From Patescibacteria group bacterium (lineage in GTDB: Bacteria > Patescibacteriota > WWE3 > UBA101185 > UBA10185), in assembly GCA_022710505.1 (NCBI GenBank), contig JAKLGS010000032.1, forward strand, positions 1 to 8,227: DNA of 8,227 nucleotides, given 5' to 3'. Positions 5,514 through 8,227 of the stretch are shown here, piece after piece; position 1 is the stretch's first letter; each line of letters opens with the position of its first letter. The notes below the pieces were generated by a model that ran no database searches, had not been told where the DNA came from, and was given only the letters and a program-made list of their open reading frames with translations. A program made the translations under genes and the position numbers.

Positions 5514-6764
5514 ATGAAAATCAATAAACATTTTTTCTTAGTAATAGCTGTAATTTTTGCTTTTTTGCTACCTTTTACTATTCCTTCTTTTGCCCAAGAA
5601 GAAACTTCTAACGAGGATGAGGAAGAGATTCAAGATATTCAGGAAAAAATAGAAAAATATGAGAAGAAGATTAGTGATTTACGAGGAAAAGCCAACACTT
5701 TACAAAATGAAATTGATTATATGGACAGTCAAATTGGTCTTACTCAGTTAAAAATACAAAATTCTATTGCCAACATTGTAAAAACAGAAGATAGGATTAA
5801 AGAGCTTTCAGAGGGTATAGAAAACCTTGGTATAAGAATAGACAAGCTTGTTAAATCAATTGAATATCAGGAAATGATTTTAGGCTCGAGGATGAGAGAA
5901 AGGTACAAGGATAGAGGAAATAGTATGCTCATGCTTTTATTTGGAAGCAATACTTTAAACTCTCTGGTTAAAAAAACAGAGTACTTAAGAGCTTTAGAGG
6001 AAAATGATAATAAATTAATTGATCAGATGGCGGAAACGAGAACAAGCTTTGAACAGCAGAAGGATATTTTTCAAAACAAAAAAACAGAGCAGGAAGAGTT
6101 AAAAAACAAACTTCAGATTGAAAAAGCTAACTTGGATAGTTACCAAAGAAGTCTGGATAGTCAAAAAGAAGCAAAAGAGAAGTTATTGGCCGATACTCAA
6201 AACGACGAAGCAAAATATCAGGAATTGTTGGCTGAAGCAGAGAAGGAGCTTGCTTCTTTTGCAGGATTCGTTCAGAGCGCTGGAGGAGGAATCATCGGAA
6301 GTAACGAATTTGGTTCGGGAAAGGAAGGTTGGTATTTGTCCCAAAGGGATGCAAGATGGGCTAATCAAAAAATAGGAAATTCAAACTATACAGTTTTTGA
6401 GGTGGGGTGTTTGATTACAAGCGTCGCTATGTATAACAGATATTATGGAAATAACATTTCTCCGGGTGACGTAGCAAAAGATGATAGCAGGTTTTTTTCA
6501 AATACTGCAATGATGCTTATACCTTGGAAAGCACCTCCCGGAAAGAGTTACAAAGCTATTACCGCATCTTCCATAAGTGATGAGTTAGAGAAACGGCCTG
6601 TTATTGTAGGTGTTTACGCAGGTCCTTATGGTACACATTTTGTTGTACTTTCTAAAAAATCAGGTAGCGATTATATTATGTATGATCCTTGGTACGGGCC
6701 TGATCTGAAGTTTTCGGATTATTATCAAAAATCATCTATCTACAGTGCTGTTGTTTTTAAATAG
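5514..6764 (+). CDS. Secreted PcsB/CwlO-like coiled-coil protein with C-terminal C39-like peptidase domain
   Basis: This is the likely peptidoglycan hydrolase controlled by FtsEX. Residues 1-27 are a signal peptide (basic KINKH, hydrophobic 7-23, cleavage after SFA). Residues 33-130 and 150-250 are two long coiled-coil arms. They flank RMRERYKDRGNSMLMLLFGS (126-145), the R-x-R-x-x-Y hinge with hydrophobic patch seen in the PcsB/CwlO N-terminal domain that binds FtsX. A glycine/serine linker (257-270) leads to a papain-fold domain (273-416) of the peptidase_C39_2 type: LSQRDARW (275-282, Gln277 as oxyanion residue), VGCLITSVAM (297-306, Cys299 nucleophile), GTHFVVL (373-379, His375) and YDPWYG (390-395, Asp391). 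All catalytic residues are present. Known FtsEX partners carry CHAP, NlpC/P60 or LytM domains instead. There is no clear Shine-Dalgarno site; translation may be coupled to ftsX, 7 bases upstream. The exact bond cut is unknown. Confidence 0.88.
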   Translation: MKINKHFFLVIAVIFAFLLPFTIPSFAQEETSNEDEEEIQDIQEKIEKYEKKISDLRGKANTLQNEIDYMDSQIGLTQLKIQNSIANIVKTEDRIKELSEGIENLGIRIDKLVKSIEYQEMILGSRMRERYKDRGNSMLMLLFGSNTLNSLVKKTEYLRALEENDNKLIDQMAETRTSFEQQKDIFQNKKTEQEELKNKLQIEKANLDSYQRSLDSQKEAKEKLLADTQNDEAKYQELLAEAEKELASFAGFVQSAGGGIIGSNEFGSGKEGWYLSQRDARWANQKIGNSNYTVFEVGCLITSVAMYNRYYGNNISPGDVAKDDSRFFSNTAMMLIPWKAPPGKSYKAITASSISDELEKRPVIVGVYAGPYGTHFVVLSKKSGSDYIMYDPWYGPDLKFSDYYQKSSIYSAVVFK

Positions 6765-6816
6765 AATATCCTACTAAAAATAGAAATTTGCATCTTTTGA
6801 TCTTTATTTTTTATCC

Positions 6817-6822
6817 TAGAAT
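6817..6822 (+). promoter_or_regulatory. -10 element of the 6829 gene, predicted leaderless start
   Basis: TAGAAT ends exactly 6 bases (CAATTT) before the GTG at 6829, the same spacing as before mltG and the VanZ gene, so transcription should begin at the G of the start codon. TTTTGA at 6795-6800, with a 16-base spacer, is a weak possible -35. The hexamer lies in a 64-bp gap after the hydrolase gene. Confidence 0.5.
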
Positions 6823-6828
6823 CAATTT

Positions 6829-7515
6829 GTGAGGAAGATGATATTTATTGCTCTAATAGTATTCTACAGAATATTGTGTATTGCTGAAAATAACTACTTT
6901 GACTTTTCATTAAATAGATATCTTATAGATGAAAATAAAGAAACGGTGGTCAATTTTAAGTATAAGCTGGAAGGTTACGATGAAAAATTATTTTTGGTTA
7001 AACCTTTTATAGAAAATGGAATTGTTGAAGTATTTAATGCGGAAAAAAATCTATGGGTTTCATCCTTTTCATTAGTTTCAGATCTTCCTTCCCTGCAAAA
7101 AGAAATGTTAATAAGAATAAAAGGTTTTGGGATAGAGAAGGCCAATCTGTATTTTGAAATATTAAATTTATCTAATGGTCAGGTATATCTGACTCCTAAA
7201 AAGTATGTTTGGTCCAAAAAAGTGTATGAAAAATATCTGGAGGATTTAAATAAAAAAATTAAGGGGGATTTAGTATTAAAAAACGAAGGTGAGGGCGTCC
7301 AAGAAGAAACTTTAGATAGTGTATTTTTAAAAGATTCTAGTAGAGAAAGTATTTATAAAAAATTATATGAAGAAATCACGGAAGATTGTTTTTACCTTTT
7401 AGTATTTGTTGAATTTTTAATTTTCTTTTATTTAGGTTTCAGGAAGAGTAAAAACAGTGTTAAAAGAATTGATATTGAGTCCCGAACTTATGGTGTAAAT
7501 GGTAAAATACCATAG
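6829..7515 (+). CDS. Hypothetical one-pass surface protein (signal peptide, beta-rich domain, C-terminal membrane anchor)
   Basis: I do not recognise this 228-residue protein. Residues 1-18 are a short signal sequence (RKM then hydrophobic to about 18). LC at 16-17 does not fit a lipobox. Residues 22-128 are beta-rich with alternating polar and hydrophobic residues, a tryptophan at 76 (KNLWVSSF) and a late W128. They look like one immunoglobulin-like outer domain, which is inference. Residues 130-185 are charged and helical. Residues 187-204 form a membrane helix (CFYLLVFVEFLIFFYLGF) followed by a basic tail (RKSKNSVKR), so the C-terminus is inside. I chose GTG at 6829 because a -10 hexamer ends 6 bases before it. 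The ATG at 6838 has a GAGGA only 2 bases away, too close to work. Its stop overlaps the VanZ start by one base. Confidence 0.75.
   Translation: MRKMIFIALIVFYRILCIAENNYFDFSLNRYLIDENKETVVNFKYKLEGYDEKLFLVKPFIENGIVEVFNAEKNLWVSSFSLVSDLPSLQKEMLIRIKGFGIEKANLYFEILNLSNGQVYLTPKKYVWSKKVYEKYLEDLNKKIKGDLVLKNEGEGVQEETLDSVFLKDSSRESIYKKLYEEITEDCFYLLVFVEFLIFFYLGFRKSKNSVKRIDIESRTYGVNGKIP
7500..7508 (+). promoter_or_regulatory. Extended -10 promoter of the VanZ gene, predicted leaderless start
   Basis: TGGTAAAAT is a TGn-extended -10 lying inside the last codons of the upstream gene. The hexamer ends 6 bases (ACCATA) before the GTG at 7515. The mltG promoter has the same arrangement, down to TGnTAAAATAC. No Shine-Dalgarno or -35 element is visible. 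Confidence 0.5.
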
Positions 7516-7886
7516 TGAAAAAAATTATTAACTGGCTCCCGGCTTTAGTGGTGATGACTATAATTTTTATACTTTCTTCCCAGCCTGGGGAGGTGGTTAA
7601 TTCCACTGTGGCAAATACAGAGTCTGTACAAAAAATTGGTCATGTAATAATGTCTATGATTCTCTGTGTTTCCTATTTTAAAGCCACAAAAAACATACCC
7701 CTTTCTATATTGCTTTCGCTTCTGTATGCAATTTTTGATGAGTATCATCAGTCATTTACCGCCGATAGATCTTCCAGTATTAGTGATGTATTTATTGATG
7801 TTCTGGGGGCATCAGTTTCGGGAATATTTTTATGGAAAGTATTACCAAATCTACCGAAGAAACTAAAAGAATTGCTATTGAATTAG
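7515..7886 (+). CDS. VanZ family membrane protein
   Basis: The 123-residue protein matches the VanZ-like family (PF04892). Residues 7-24 form a membrane helix ending in SSQPG (21-25). The diagnostic pattern follows: K40-x-G-H43 at the start of helix 2 (41-56), helix 3 at 61-76 ending in FDEYHQSF (74-81), then R85 and DVFIDVLGA (91-99) leading into helix 4 to about 110. VanZ of enterococci gives modest teicoplanin resistance; the function of most family members is unknown, with links to the cell envelope. The start is GTG, sharing its G with the upstream TAG stop. There is no Shine-Dalgarno site, but an extended -10 ends 6 bases before the start. Its last 55 bases overlap tsaE in another frame, and the overlapped residues (KLKELLLN end) are poorly constrained in the family. 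Confidence 0.92.
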   Translation: MKKIINWLPALVVMTIIFILSSQPGEVVNSTVANTESVQKIGHVIMSMILCVSYFKATKNIPLSILLSLLYAIFDEYHQSFTADRSSSISDVFIDVLGASVSGIFLWKVLPNLPKKLKELLLN

Positions 7887-8227
7887 CTGGTAAAGTACAT
7901 AAGGGATCTGTTTTAGCTTTGTATGGAAATCTTGGAAGTGGTAAAACAACTTTTACCAGATACTTTGTTGAAGCATTGGGTTTAAATAATAGGGTTCAAA
8001 GCCCAACTTTTGTGGTAGCTCGAAAATACGGTTATGTAAATCACGTAGATCTTTACAGACTAACTAGTGAAAACGAAGCCAAGGATATTGGGATTGAAGA
8101 GATGTTAACAGATTCGGATTCTTTAACTTTGATAGAATGGCCAGAAATAATTGAAAATATATTGCCTAAAAATTCGGTAAAAATTTATTTTGAGTATATA
8201 GATGAAAATACAAGAAAAATCACAATT
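7832..8227 (+). CDS. tsaE: tRNA t6A37 threonylcarbamoylation ATPase TsaE (3' end cut by window)
   Basis: TsaE is the ATPase that resets the TsaBDE complex making N6-threonylcarbamoyladenosine at position 37 of ANN-reading tRNAs. The frame stays open for 132 codons to the window edge. It shows the family pattern in order: STEETKRIAIELA (7-19), Walker A GNLGSGKTT (32-40), SPTFVV (57-62; switch region), HVDLYRL (71-77) and IEWPE (101-105). Typical TsaE proteins are about 130-160 residues, so only the last few codons should be missing. The ATG at 7832 is needed because the conserved N-terminal helix begins right after it, even though this forces a 55-base overlap with the VanZ gene. Only a weak Shine-Dalgarno-like GGGA (7820-7823) lies 8 bases upstream, so translation is probably coupled. 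Confidence 0.95.
   Translation, partial: MESITKSTEETKRIAIELAGKVHKGSVLALYGNLGSGKTTFTRYFVEALGLNNRVQSPTFVVARKYGYVNHVDLYRLTSENEAKDIGIEEMLTDSDSLTLIEWPEIIENILPKNSVKIYFEYIDENTRKITI

Noticed and set aside
6118..6375. 85-codon plus-strand frame and a 61-codon minus-strand frame (6183-6368) inside the hydrolase gene
   Set aside because: Both are shadow frames of a gene with clear coiled-coil and peptidase motifs.
6765..6816. Terminator after the hydrolase gene
   Set aside because: The region is AT-rich with a T run at 6806-6812 but has no stable stem before it.

Overview
The window is AT-rich bacterial DNA that uses the standard code (TAA, TAG and TGA all end genes). Short, tightly packed genes, many overlaps, highly diverged hypothetical proteins, a compact RNase P RNA and the type of MltG and VanZ sequence all suggest a Candidatus Patescibacteria (CPR) genome. 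This placement is an inference from sequence character; there is no ribosomal RNA here to confirm it.

Layout. (1) 1-1131, + strand: the last 46 codons of miaA (tRNA A37 prenyltransferase), followed directly by an AI-2E-family membrane transporter. (2) 1140-1484, - strand: the RNase P RNA gene rnpB, tail to tail with the transporter, with its own extended -10 promoter. (3) 1567-1975, + strand: a 116-residue unknown protein closed by a strong intrinsic terminator. (4) 1994-3076: mltG, the lytic transglycosylase that ends glycan strands. (5) 3083-3484, - strand: a diverged bifunctional-nuclease-family (DUF151) protein. (6) 3519-6764: an apparent operon of an unknown membrane-anchored beta-rich protein, ftsE, ftsX and a secreted PcsB/CwlO-like coiled-coil protein ending in a C39-like cysteine peptidase domain. 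(7) 6829-8227: an unknown one-pass surface protein, a VanZ-family membrane protein, and tsaE (tRNA t6A ATPase), cut by the window end.

Two themes emerge. The first is cell-wall remodelling: mltG and the ftsE-ftsX-hydrolase set would cut peptidoglycan during growth and division. FtsEX would use cytoplasmic ATP hydrolysis to switch on the secreted coiled-coil enzyme. Its catalytic domain is C39-like rather than the CHAP, NlpC/P60 or LytM domain seen in the well-studied partners. The second is tRNA maturation: miaA, rnpB and tsaE lie within 8 kb, although not in one operon.

The most striking DNA-level pattern is in how genes start. Three genes (1994, 6829, 7515) have a -10-like hexamer ending exactly 6 bases before the start codon and no usable Shine-Dalgarno site, as expected for leaderless mRNAs. 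The gene at 3519 comes close to this. The 142, 1567, ftsE and ftsX starts instead have good Shine-Dalgarno sites. No mobile element, CRISPR array, tRNA gene or long repeat was seen. The only stretch over 300 bases without a protein gene, 1132-1566, is filled by rnpB and its flanking promoters.
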